Source of the DNA: DASUPK01 sp963743575
Lineage (GTDB): Bacteria > Actinomycetota > Thermoleophilia > Solirubrobacterales > 70-9
DNA: 64,000 nt
Assembly (NCBI GenBank): GCA_963743575.1
Contig: CAVUQC010000004.1
Location: 186,001 to 250,000 of the forward strand
Reading direction: 5' to 3'
Within the stretch, counting starts at the first letter, position 1, and every line of letters starts with the position of its first letter. Below, one piece after another: positions 54,354-62,223 of this stretch. The position numbers were made by a program, and so were the translations under genes. The notes below the pieces were generated by a model. That model saw only the letters and a list, made by a program, of their open reading frames with translations. It ran no database searches and had not been told where the DNA came from.

Positions 54354-54869
54354 ATGGCAGCGAGCGCGGCCACCCGCAAGAAGCGCGAGGAGATCGTCCG
54401 CGAGCACATGGACTCGGAGAACCGGCATGAGTTCGACGCGACACTCGACACCTTCAGCCACCCGCGATACGAGCTGATCGCCACCGGCGAGGTCTACGAC
54501 GGCGCGGAGGAGGTCGCCGGCTACTACGACGACACCCGCCGCGCCTTCCCCGACCAGCGCAACGAGCTGCTCGCCTTGCATCACGCCGATGACACCGTGC
54601 TTGTCGAGGCGGTCGTGCGCGGCACGCACCGCGGACCGCTGCGCAGCCTGCCGCCGACCGGCCGCGAGTTCGAGCTGCCGATCCTCGCGATCTTCGAGTT
54701 CGACGGCGACAGGCTGACCTGCGAGCGCGTCTACTTCGACCAGACGACGGTCCTCCGCCAGCTCGGCATCGCCCGCGACCCGCTCAGCATCACGGGCCGC
54801 CTGCAGACGCTCGTCACCCATCCATTGACGATCGGGAGGGGCGTCGTCCGGAGGGTGACCGGCCGATAG
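54354..54869 (+). CDS. NTF2/SnoaL-like protein (tandem copy 2)
   Basis: 171 residues, the same length as the upstream copy. Shared blocks: HPRYE, GEVYDGAEEV, RRAFPDQ, RGTHRGPLRSLPPTGREFE, ERVYFDQTTVLRQLGIARDP and HPLTI...RRVTGR. A recent tandem duplication with divergence. No operator or separate promoter between the copies. Confidence 0.87.
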   Translation: MAASAATRKKREEIVREHMDSENRHEFDATLDTFSHPRYELIATGEVYDGAEEVAGYYDDTRRAFPDQRNELLALHHADDTVLVEAVVRGTHRGPLRSLPPTGREFELPILAIFEFDGDRLTCERVYFDQTTVLRQLGIARDPLSITGRLQTLVTHPLTIGRGVVRRVTGR

Positions 54870-54872
54870 CCC

Positions 54873-57467
54873 TCAGCAGTCGCTGCCGCCGGTCAGGGCC
54901 AGGGTCTTCCGCACTTCGGCTGTGAACTCGGGCACGTGCTCGGCGTCGATCGGCGCCGGCCTGCCCAGGTAGTAGCCCTGGGCGAAGTCCACGCCGAGGC
55001 GGCGCAGTGTGGTCAGGGTGGCCGCGTCCTCGACTCCCTCTGCCACGGTGACCTGGCCGAGCCGCTTCGCTAGCCCGACGATCGTGCGGACCAGGTACTG
55101 GTCCAGCGAGCTGCCCGCGATGCCCTGGACGAACTCCATGTCGATCTTCAGGACCTGCGCCGGGATGTGCTTGAGGTAGCTCAAGGAGCTGAGGCCGGTT
55201 CCGAAATCGTCCAGAGCGAGCCTGCAGCCGATGCGTTCCAGCCGCTCGGCGAACCGACGGGCCTCCTCCAGGTTGCTCACAGCGGCCGTCTCGGTGATCT
55301 CGAATGTGAGGTGTCCCGGATCGACCTCTTTCCTGACCGCTGCCTCGATCATCCGAACGATCTCGTCGTCGTCGATCGAGCGGCCCGAGAGGTTGATCGC
55401 CAGATGGCGCCCGGAGCGCGCCAGCTCGAGCGCGCGGCGCACCACGAACCTGTCGACGTCCTGCATGAGACCGAAGCGCTCCGCGGTGGGCAGGAAGGCG
55501 CCCGGCGGGATCACCTCCCCGTTTTTCTCGACCAGCCTGACGAGCAGCTCCTCGCTGTGGATCGAGTCACTGCTCAGGTCCACGATGGGTTGCGCGTAGA
55601 GGACCAGGCGATCGGAGCGGATCGCATCTCGGACCTTTCCGACCCAGGTGAGCCGCTCGCTCTTCTGCCCCCGCCAGGCGACGGCCCCGCTGCCCTGCTG
55701 CTTGGCGTCGTAGAGCGCGATGTCCGCGCGGACGACCAGGTCATCGGCGACGAGCTCCTCGTTGCCGTTGAAGGACACGACGCCGACGCTGGCCTCGACG
55801 CTGGGCTCGGTCTCCGACTTGATCAACGTCCTGATGGTGCCGGCGAGCTCGACTCCCTGCTCGAGGTCGGCCTCCGGTACCAGGATCGCGAACTCGTCTC
55901 CGCCCAGCCTGCCGGCGACATCGGTGTCGCGGAGCCGGTCCTTGAGCAACGCTGCGACGCTGCGGATCAGCTCGTCGCCGATCTCGTGGCCGAAGGAGTC
56001 GTTGACGAACTTGAAAGAGTCCAGGTCGAGTAGCAGCAGGCAGCCCGAGCTGCGGTGGCGCCGGGCGTGGCGAAGCTCCTTCTCGACCTCTTCGACGAAC
56101 CGCCGGCGATTGAAGAGGTCGCTGAGGGCATCGTGATCGGCCTGGTAACGGAGGCGCTTCTCGGCAGTGCGCTGGGCCGTGACGTCGTCGAAGACCACCA
56201 CGACGCCGATCGCCTGGCCGTCCTGCCTTATGGGAGCGGCCGTGTAGTCGACCGGGAAGCTCGTGCCGTCAGCGCGCCAGAACACTTCGTCGCTGACCCG
56301 GATCGGCGTGTTGCCCGAGAGCACCTCCTGGATCGGACAGTTCTCGACCGGATACGGCGTGCCGTTGGCTCGCGAGTGATGGGTCAGCTCGTGAGCCTGC
56401 TGGCCGACCAGCTCCTGAGCGCTGAACCCCAGCATCGCGCAAGCGACCGGATTCGCGTAGCTCACCCGCCCGTCGGGATCTGCCCGGAGGATTCCCTCGC
56501 CGGCCGTCGAGACGATCATCTCGTTGTCCCGGGCGATGCTCTCGTTCTCGCTCAGGGTGGACATCAACCGCGCCGCCAGCAGCAGGATGGCGGCGACCGC
56601 GCAGGCAACGGTCGCCATCCCACCGGGGTGACCGGTGCCCCGGACGATCAGAAACAGAGCTGGAATGGCGACCAGCGCCGTGAGCGCCCGGAACCCGGCG
56701 GCCGAGCTGCCGTCGAGATCCGGCCGGCGGAGCTTCATCTGGGCGGAGGCGGAGATCAGCAGCCAGGTGACCGCCCATCCCGCATCCAGCACGGTCCCGT
56801 CCACGTAGGTGTCGGTGACAAGCTGGTTGAAATACACGAGGTCGACGACGAAGAGCAGGACCGCGGCCGCCGAGAGCGCGTAGTAGGCGGCCCCGAGTCG
56901 CAGGCGCCCGACGTAGGCGAGCACCAGGGCGAAGGCCACGAAGGCGAGGTCGAGCAGCGGATAGGCGAGCTGGCCATTGACGAACGAGTCCGGAGCGGAG
57001 GCCGAGCTGAGCATGTCGCCGAACAGCACCGCGAACCCGCCTGCGACGAGGACCAGGACGATGACGGTGCCGTCCAGCCAGACCAGCGGCCGCATGGTGC
57101 GGCGATCGCCGAGATAGATCGCCACGGCGATCAGGAGCAGCGGATAGAAGGCGAGCCACAGGAAGTCGGAGAGGGTCGGGAAGCTGCTCAGGCCGTGCTG
57201 GATGAAGTCCAGATTGATGTCTCCCGCCGCGTAGAGGAGCTGCCCGATGCCGGCCGCGCCCCAGACCAGGCGGAAGCGGCCCGTCCTGGTCGCGGCGATG
57301 CAAAGGGTCGAGGCGGCTGCGAGCACCATCGAGCCGTCCAGGAGCACCGTCTGGAGGTTGTCGTCGTCCGTGGCAGCCCCGAGCACGATCGTCGGGAGGG
57401 CGATCGCGACCGCGGTGACGGCCAGGGCGAGCAGGATGCGCGCAGCCAGGGGGATCCGAGGTTCCAC
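54873..57467 (-). CDS. Membrane PAS-GGDEF-EAL cyclic di-GMP protein
   Basis: 864 residues. About eight to ten membrane helices in residues 1-300, a PAS domain at about 318-425, GGDEF at about 440-595 with intact LGGDEF and the inhibitory-site RDTD five residues before it, and EAL at about 605-850 with ELLVRL, INLSGRS, FEITETA, DDFGTGLSSL, KIDMEF and AEGVED. Both synthesis and breakdown of c-di-GMP look possible. The PAS domain may sense redox, light or a ligand. Confidence 0.93.
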   Translation of the reverse strand: MEPRIPLAARILLALAVTAVAIALPTIVLGAATDDDNLQTVLLDGSMVLAAASTLCIAATRTGRFRLVWGAAGIGQLLYAAGDINLDFIQHGLSSFPTLSDFLWLAFYPLLLIAVAIYLGDRRTMRPLVWLDGTVIVLVLVAGGFAVLFGDMLSSASAPDSFVNGQLAYPLLDLAFVAFALVLAYVGRLRLGAAYYALSAAAVLLFVVDLVYFNQLVTDTYVDGTVLDAGWAVTWLLISASAQMKLRRPDLDGSSAAGFRALTALVAIPALFLIVRGTGHPGGMATVACAVAAILLLAARLMSTLSENESIARDNEMIVSTAGEGILRADPDGRVSYANPVACAMLGFSAQELVGQQAHELTHHSRANGTPYPVENCPIQEVLSGNTPIRVSDEVFWRADGTSFPVDYTAAPIRQDGQAIGVVVVFDDVTAQRTAEKRLRYQADHDALSDLFNRRRFVEEVEKELRHARRHRSSGCLLLLDLDSFKFVNDSFGHEIGDELIRSVAALLKDRLRDTDVAGRLGGDEFAILVPEADLEQGVELAGTIRTLIKSETEPSVEASVGVVSFNGNEELVADDLVVRADIALYDAKQQGSGAVAWRGQKSERLTWVGKVRDAIRSDRLVLYAQPIVDLSSDSIHSEELLVRLVEKNGEVIPPGAFLPTAERFGLMQDVDRFVVRRALELARSGRHLAINLSGRSIDDDEIVRMIEAAVRKEVDPGHLTFEITETAAVSNLEEARRFAERLERIGCRLALDDFGTGLSSLSYLKHIPAQVLKIDMEFVQGIAGSSLDQYLVRTIVGLAKRLGQVTVAEGVEDAATLTTLRRLGVDFAQGYYLGRPAPIDAEHVPEFTAEVRKTLALTGGSDC

Positions 57468-57550
57468 TCTGCATCTTGCATCGCCCGCAGGCTGAGGACC
57501 TTTAGGCTCGTTCGCCGGTGCGCGGAAAAACCACGCTTCGCGGCTGTGGC

Positions 57551-57573
57551 TTACTACTTAGGAATTACTACTT
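57551..57573. repeat. 9-bp direct repeat at the 3' end of the glycosylase gene
   Basis: TTACTACTT occurs at 57551-57559 and 57565-57573, spaced by AGGAA, in an AT-richer patch between two minus-strand genes; the second copy covers the glycosylase stop codon. It may be a regulator site for the downstream c-di-GMP gene or chance. Confidence 0.4.
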
Positions 57574-58431
57574 GAGCAGGCGTGAGAGGCGGCGGTCCTT
57601 CAGCACCCGCCCGCCGGTCTGCTCCTCGGGGCAGTAGTTCATCTGGTGCTCGGCGAAGAACACGGCCTCGATGGTGGTGCCGCACCTGGGGCACGGCTCG
57701 CCCTCCCGGCGGTGCACCTTCAGCGGCATCGGCATCTTGTCGGGGATCTGCTCGCCGATTACCTCCTCGTAGTGGTCGATCGCGTCGCCGAGGACGTGCA
57801 GGGCGTCGTGGATCGCCTTCACCTCCTCACCGCGCAGCTCCGATCCCTTCTTGAAAGGAGAGAGCCTGGCCTCCCAGAGGATCTCGTCGACCCACGACCG
57901 CCCGATGCCGGCGAGGTCGCGCTGGTGCCGCAGTAGCGGGTGGAGGTGGCGCGGCTTGTCGATGGCCTCCCGGAACTCGTCCAGGGGCGGAGCCGGCCAC
58001 GCGTCGGGCCCGAGCGTCGCGACCATCTCGTCATCCTCAACCTCGTCGCGTCGCAGCAGCTTCGCCCAGGCAGATTGCCTGGTGCCGAACTCGCGGAGGC
58101 GGAGCTCGCGCCCGTCGGCGATCCTGACCAGGACCCGGGAGCGCCGGTCCTTGAGCGAGGCGCGTTTGTCGAAGAGCTGGAGCCGCCCCGCGGACATCAG
58201 GTGGAGGAGCAACGTCAGGGGTCCGGCTCCGTCGGCGGTCGAGAAATCGACGGCGAGCATCTTGCCGATCCGGCGCACCCCCTCGACCTGCCCGCCAGCC
58301 AGCGCGTCGAGGCTCGGCTCGAAGGTCTTGAGCGTCGCGACGCCCGGGGCGAGGGCGGACTCCACCTCCGCTCCCTCCAGGGCGGTGCTCAGGCGACGGG
58401 CGGTGATCTCGACCTCGGGCAACTCGGGCAT
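57568..58431 (-). CDS. Fpg/Nei-family DNA glycosylase with incomplete zinc finger
   Basis: 287 residues starting MPELPEVEITARRL; Pro2 (after Met removal) and Glu3 are catalytic, and the loop Lys is in RRIGKMLAVDF. Excises oxidised bases with AP-lyase activity. The C-terminal finger has CPRC-x16-C, but the fourth Cys of CPxC is Glu (YCPEEQTGG), so the zinc site lacks a ligand or uses another residue. The late TGGRVLKDRRLSRLLK keeps the DNA-binding Arg. Fpg versus Nei specificity is uncertain. Confidence 0.9.
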   Translation of the reverse strand: MPELPEVEITARRLSTALEGAEVESALAPGVATLKTFEPSLDALAGGQVEGVRRIGKMLAVDFSTADGAGPLTLLLHLMSAGRLQLFDKRASLKDRRSRVLVRIADGRELRLREFGTRQSAWAKLLRRDEVEDDEMVATLGPDAWPAPPLDEFREAIDKPRHLHPLLRHQRDLAGIGRSWVDEILWEARLSPFKKGSELRGEEVKAIHDALHVLGDAIDHYEEVIGEQIPDKMPMPLKVHRREGEPCPRCGTTIEAVFFAEHQMNYCPEEQTGGRVLKDRRLSRLLK

Positions 58432-58536
58432 AGGCAGAGGGTAGGCTCACGCTAACCTTTGGTCAGTTCATTCGCCTGCCTCGAGGTCTCGTTTCGCAGA
58501 CCGGGGCGGCGAACATTCAAACGTCAGGAGCACTCC

Positions 58537-59565
58537 GTGCTGGAGCTTCCTACCGTCAACGAACTTCCCGCCAAGCTGAGCGAGGAGGAGATCGCGACGC
58601 TCAGCGAGGAGGTCCGCACGCTCGCCGCCGAGCGGAACGCCGTGATCCTCGCGCACAACTACCAGCTGCCCGAGCTTCAGGACGTGGCCGACTTCGTCGG
58701 CGACTCGCTCGCCCTCTCCCGCCAGGCCGCCAAGGCCGACGCGGACGTGATCGAGTTCTGCGGGGTCCATTTCATGGCCGAAACGGCCTCGGTGCTCTGT
58801 CCCGAGAAGACCGTGCTGATCGCCGACCTCGGCGCAGGCTGCTCGCTCGCCGAGTCGATCAACGCCGATCAGCTCCGGGCCTGGAAGGCCGAGCATCCCG
58901 GAGCCGTCGTGGTGATGTACGTGAACACCTCGGCGGAGGTGAAGGCCGAGACGGACTACTGCTGCACCTCGGGCAACGCCGTCCAGGTCGTCGAGCACAT
59001 CCTCCGCGAGCACGGGGAGGACACGGAGATTCTCTTCGGCCCCGACATGTGGCTCGGTGCGTTTGTCGAGCGCGAGGCGGGGATCAGGGAGGATCCGGAT
59101 CGTCGCGCCCGCTTCCACATCTGGGATGGCGAATGCCACGTTCACGCCGGGATCCGGCCCGACGACATCAAGACCGTTCGCGACGAGCACCCGAACGCCG
59201 AGTTCCTGATCCACCCCGAGTGCGGCTGCGCGACCCAGGCGATGGAGTACGTCGCCTCCGGCGACATCGATCCGGAGGGCGTTCAGCTGCTCTCGACCGG
59301 CGGGATGCTCAACTACATGGAGCAGCACCCCGACGGGGAGTACATCGTCGCCACCGAGAACGGCATGCTCTACCCCCTCCAGCAGGCGGCGCCTGAGGCG
59401 AAGCTGATCGAGGCCAACCGGATGGCCTTCTGCAAGTACATGAAGATGATCACCCTGCCGAAGGTCCGCGACTCGCTGCGCGACGGCACCTTCGAGGTGA
59501 AGGTCTCGCCCGAGATCGCGGCGCGCGCCCAGCTTCCGATCGAGCGCATGGTCGCGATCGGCTAG
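58537..59565 (+). CDS. nadA: Quinolinate synthase
   Basis: 342 residues from GTG with AGGAG six bases upstream; a frame start 78 bases earlier is not supported. Condenses iminoaspartate with dihydroxyacetone phosphate to quinolinate using a [4Fe-4S] cluster. HNYQLPELQDVADFVGDSL, VHFMAETASVL, CCTSGNAV and HPECGCATQA hold the substrate site and likely cluster Cys. Partner of nadC upstream. Confidence 0.95.
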   Translation: MLELPTVNELPAKLSEEEIATLSEEVRTLAAERNAVILAHNYQLPELQDVADFVGDSLALSRQAAKADADVIEFCGVHFMAETASVLCPEKTVLIADLGAGCSLAESINADQLRAWKAEHPGAVVVMYVNTSAEVKAETDYCCTSGNAVQVVEHILREHGEDTEILFGPDMWLGAFVEREAGIREDPDRRARFHIWDGECHVHAGIRPDDIKTVRDEHPNAEFLIHPECGCATQAMEYVASGDIDPEGVQLLSTGGMLNYMEQHPDGEYIVATENGMLYPLQQAAPEAKLIEANRMAFCKYMKMITLPKVRDSLRDGTFEVKVSPEIAARAQLPIERMVAIG

Positions 59566-59566
59566 A

Positions 59567-59596
59567 GCTCGGGCCTACGCATCATTCGGGCCGAGC
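59567..59596 (+). terminator. Weak hairpin after nadA
   Basis: GCTCGG and CCGAGC pair around an 18-base loop directly after the nadA stop, with two more possible pairs inside. No T-run follows. It may separate nadA from the secreted protease gene. Confidence 0.35.
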
Positions 59597-59611
59597 CGGT
59601 GTAATCCGGGT

Positions 59612-60730
59612 ATGCGGAAGCCGCTTTGGCTCCTGGTGGTCGGCGCACTAGCGGCCTGTGGTCTGCTCGCGCCGGCGAGCGCGCTCGCCCAGAGCGGCGG
59701 GTCGGTGCAGCCGAAGATCGTCGGCGGTTTCCCCGCCCCGATATCCACCTATCCGTGGCAGGCGGCGGTGGTCATCTCGCCGGCCAAGGCATCGGGCAAC
59801 GCCCACAACCGCCAGTTCTGCGGTGGGTCGCTGCTCACCTCGCGGATCGTGCTCACCGCTGGGCATTGCGTCGCGAATACCGATCCCGACTGCACGTCGC
59901 TGTGTACCTCCGAGACGCCGGTCTGTCTCGACCTGCCGAACCCGCCGACCGAGGACGGCACCTGCATGCTCGACCCGAACGACGTCAACGTGGTCCTCGG
60001 GAGGTCCAGAGTTTCCGACACCGGCCAGGGAGCCGAGATGAGCGTGCAGGCGGTCAAGCTGCGGGACAATTTCGATGGCGATTTCAACGGTGACGGTGTG
60101 CCGCGTTTTGACGTCGGCTACCTGGTGCTCTCTTCGGCATCCGCCCAGACCCCGATCAAGATCGCCGGCGCCGACGAGAGGGCCCTCTGGGACGCCGGCA
60201 GCTCGGAGGACATCAGCGGTTGGGGCAGCCTGTTCGCTGGGGGAGGCACTGTCGACGATCTCCGCGCAGCGACGGTGCGCGTGGACAACGATTCCACCTG
60301 CAACGGGGCCTACGGAAGCGACTTCGACCCATCCACGATGGTCTGCGCGGGCAACGGAACCACCGACACCTGCTCCGGGGACAGCGGCGGCCCTCTCGAA
60401 GCGCCGCTCCAGGGTGGCGGCTACCGGCTGGTTGGGCTGACCGGCTGGGGCGAGGGTTGCGCCGACCCGAGCTTCCCTGGTGTCTATACGCGGGTCGCCG
60501 GTCCGACGATGAGCTCGCTGATCGCGAGCGACGTCTCGAGCATCGAGACGAATGAGAGCCTTCCGGCCGAGCCCATCTTCGGCAGCGGCGGGCAGCCACC
60601 GGGCTCTCCCGCTCCGGCGAGCGCCGCCCCGAAAGCCAACCCGCTCAAGAAGTGCAAGCGCGCCCGCAGCCGCAAGAAGCGCCGGCGCTGCGCCAAGCGG
60701 GTCAAGGCACGGGCCGGGGCCGCCGTCTGA
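59612..60730 (+). CDS. Secreted trypsin-like serine protease with Cys/Lys/Arg tail
   Basis: 372 residues. Signal peptide LWLLVVGALAACGLLAPASALA; mature start near KIVGGFPAPISTYPW. Triad: His in VLTAGHC, Asp in RFDVGYLVL, Ser in CSGDSGGPL. S1A chymotrypsin fold with several disulphides. After a Pro-rich linker the protein ends in a basic Cys tail (KKCKRARSRKKRRRCAKRVK), like other exported proteins here. Confidence 0.93.
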   Translation: MRKPLWLLVVGALAACGLLAPASALAQSGGSVQPKIVGGFPAPISTYPWQAAVVISPAKASGNAHNRQFCGGSLLTSRIVLTAGHCVANTDPDCTSLCTSETPVCLDLPNPPTEDGTCMLDPNDVNVVLGRSRVSDTGQGAEMSVQAVKLRDNFDGDFNGDGVPRFDVGYLVLSSASAQTPIKIAGADERALWDAGSSEDISGWGSLFAGGGTVDDLRAATVRVDNDSTCNGAYGSDFDPSTMVCAGNGTTDTCSGDSGGPLEAPLQGGGYRLVGLTGWGEGCADPSFPGVYTRVAGPTMSSLIASDVSSIETNESLPAEPIFGSGGQPPGSPAPASAAPKANPLKKCKRARSRKKRRRCAKRVKARAGAAV

Positions 60731-60776
60731 GCCGATAGGCCACGCGGCCTGCTGCTAGGTTGCCGCCGGAGGGATC

Positions 60777-61655
60777 GTGGAGACTTCTTTGCGGGTCGTG
60801 CTAGGGATCGTGCTCGCGGGCGCAGCGCTCGCGAAGCTTGCTTCGCCACGCGCCAGCATCGCGGCCATGTCCAGCTTCGGCTTCGAGGACGGCTCGCTTC
60901 GCCCGATCGCCTGGGCGGGACTGATCGCGGTCGAGCTGGGCCTCGCGGTCGCGGTGGTGCTCGGCTCCGACTCGGCTGCCTACCTCGCCTCCGGGTTGAT
61001 GCTGCTGTTCGCCGCGCTGACCGCGGGCGCGCTCTTCCGCGGCCGAGCCGGTGCGCCCTGCGCCTGCTTCGGGCCACGGTCCAAGGTCTCCTGGCTCGGG
61101 GTGCTGCGAAACCTCGCACTCGCGGCCGGCTTCGCCCTGATCCCGAATGTCGATTCGATCACGCTCGCGACCAACGCCTGGCTCGCAATCGGAGTTGGGG
61201 TGGCCCTTCTCGCCTGCGCGGGGCTGGTCATCGCGGTTCTCGGGCTCGCTCGCGAGGTCGGGATGCTCAGGCTCCAGCTCGGCACCCAGGGCGCGCTGGA
61301 GATTGCGGGGGAGGGGCCCGACGTCGGGTCCCGCGCGGACAGCCTGGCCAGCCGCCTCGCGGTCCCTGCCTCGAACGGCACCGAGCGGCTCGGTCTGGCC
61401 GTCTTCAGCTCAGAGGGCTGCGGTCTCTGTCAGACGCTGTCTCCGGCGATCGAGAACGTCGCGAACGACCCCCTCGTCACCGTCGGAGTGTTCGACGAGG
61501 TCGCCGACGCCACGCTCTGGCGCGATCTTGAGATCCCGGGCAGCCCGTTCGCGATCGCGACCGACGACTCCGGGACCGTGCTGGCCAAGGGGACGTTCAA
61601 CAACCTCGCTCAGCTGGAGAGCGTCCTGGCCACCGCGGTGCGGCGCCGTGCCTGA
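60777..61655 (+). CDS. MauE-like membrane domain fused to a thioredoxin-like domain
   Basis: 292 residues from GTG. The N-half has four membrane helices and reads like the MauE/DoxX family (VVLGIVLAGAALAKLASPRA, and GAPCACFGPRSKVSWLGVLRN with its paired Cys). The C-half (about 205-290) is thioredoxin-like with the active pair in SEGCGLCQTLSPAIENVA and the cis-Pro-like IPGSPFA, as in MauD. In methylamine dehydrogenase operons MauE and MauD help form the many disulphides of the light chain. The following Tat-exported Cys-rich protein is the natural client. Confidence 0.82.
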   Translation: METSLRVVLGIVLAGAALAKLASPRASIAAMSSFGFEDGSLRPIAWAGLIAVELGLAVAVVLGSDSAAYLASGLMLLFAALTAGALFRGRAGAPCACFGPRSKVSWLGVLRNLALAAGFALIPNVDSITLATNAWLAIGVGVALLACAGLVIAVLGLAREVGMLRLQLGTQGALEIAGEGPDVGSRADSLASRLAVPASNGTERLGLAVFSSEGCGLCQTLSPAIENVANDPLVTVGVFDEVADATLWRDLEIPGSPFAIATDDSGTVLAKGTFNNLAQLESVLATAVRRRA

Positions 61656-62223
61656 GCATCTGGATCGCGTCACGGACGCCCTCGCCCGGGACACCTCCCG
61701 GCGCGGATTCCTTGCCCGGGTCGGAGGTGCGCTGGTCGCCCTCACCGCGGCCCGGACGGTCGGCACCCTGATCGAGCCCGGTGACTCGGAGGCCTTCCAC
61801 TTCTGCGGCCACACCTTCACGACCGGCTCGTGCCCACACCCGACCGGTCTGCCGCGCATCGACTCACGCGGGTTTCCGCTTCGAGCGAGCGACGGGCACC
61901 CGGTCGACGACATCGGCCGGCCGGTGAATGATGCGGGACAGCCGGTGAACGACGACGGCGACCTGTTGCGCGACACCGACGGACGGCCGCTGCCCCCAGC
62001 CCCCCGGACGCAGCTCTGCGACCGGGCCGGGGACATCTACGGCTTCCGCGCCCACATCGACGGGTCCTGGTTCCGCTGCTGCGGCGGCAAGGTCCGTCAG
62101 CTTCGCGACTGCTGCTCGACCCGCAACACCCGGATCAACGGAGACGCCGCCCTCACCGGCTATTGCTACGGCGGCCGGAAGGTGTTCTGCGTCCAGTACT
62201 ACGACACGAAGGTGCCGTGCTGA
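61648..62223 (+). CDS. Tat-exported Cys-rich protein resembling the methylamine dehydrogenase light chain
   Basis: 191 residues from GTG overlapping the previous stop. Tat signal TSRRGFLARVGGALVAL. Mature part has ten Cys (53, 62, 124, 144, 145, 155, 156, 173, 181, 191), with CCGG and DCC spaced as in MauA-type light chains. Only one Trp (W141) exists, so the tryptophan tryptophylquinone of MauA cannot form in the usual way. Residues 82-115 are five heptad-like repeats (GHPVDDIGRPVNDAGQPVND). Possibly a periplasmic quinoprotein or a structural relative. Assignment rests on pattern and operon. Confidence 0.7.
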   Translation: MPEHLDRVTDALARDTSRRGFLARVGGALVALTAARTVGTLIEPGDSEAFHFCGHTFTTGSCPHPTGLPRIDSRGFPLRASDGHPVDDIGRPVNDAGQPVNDDGDLLRDTDGRPLPPAPRTQLCDRAGDIYGFRAHIDGSWFRCCGGKVRQLRDCCSTRNTRINGDAALTGYCYGGRKVFCVQYYDTKVPC

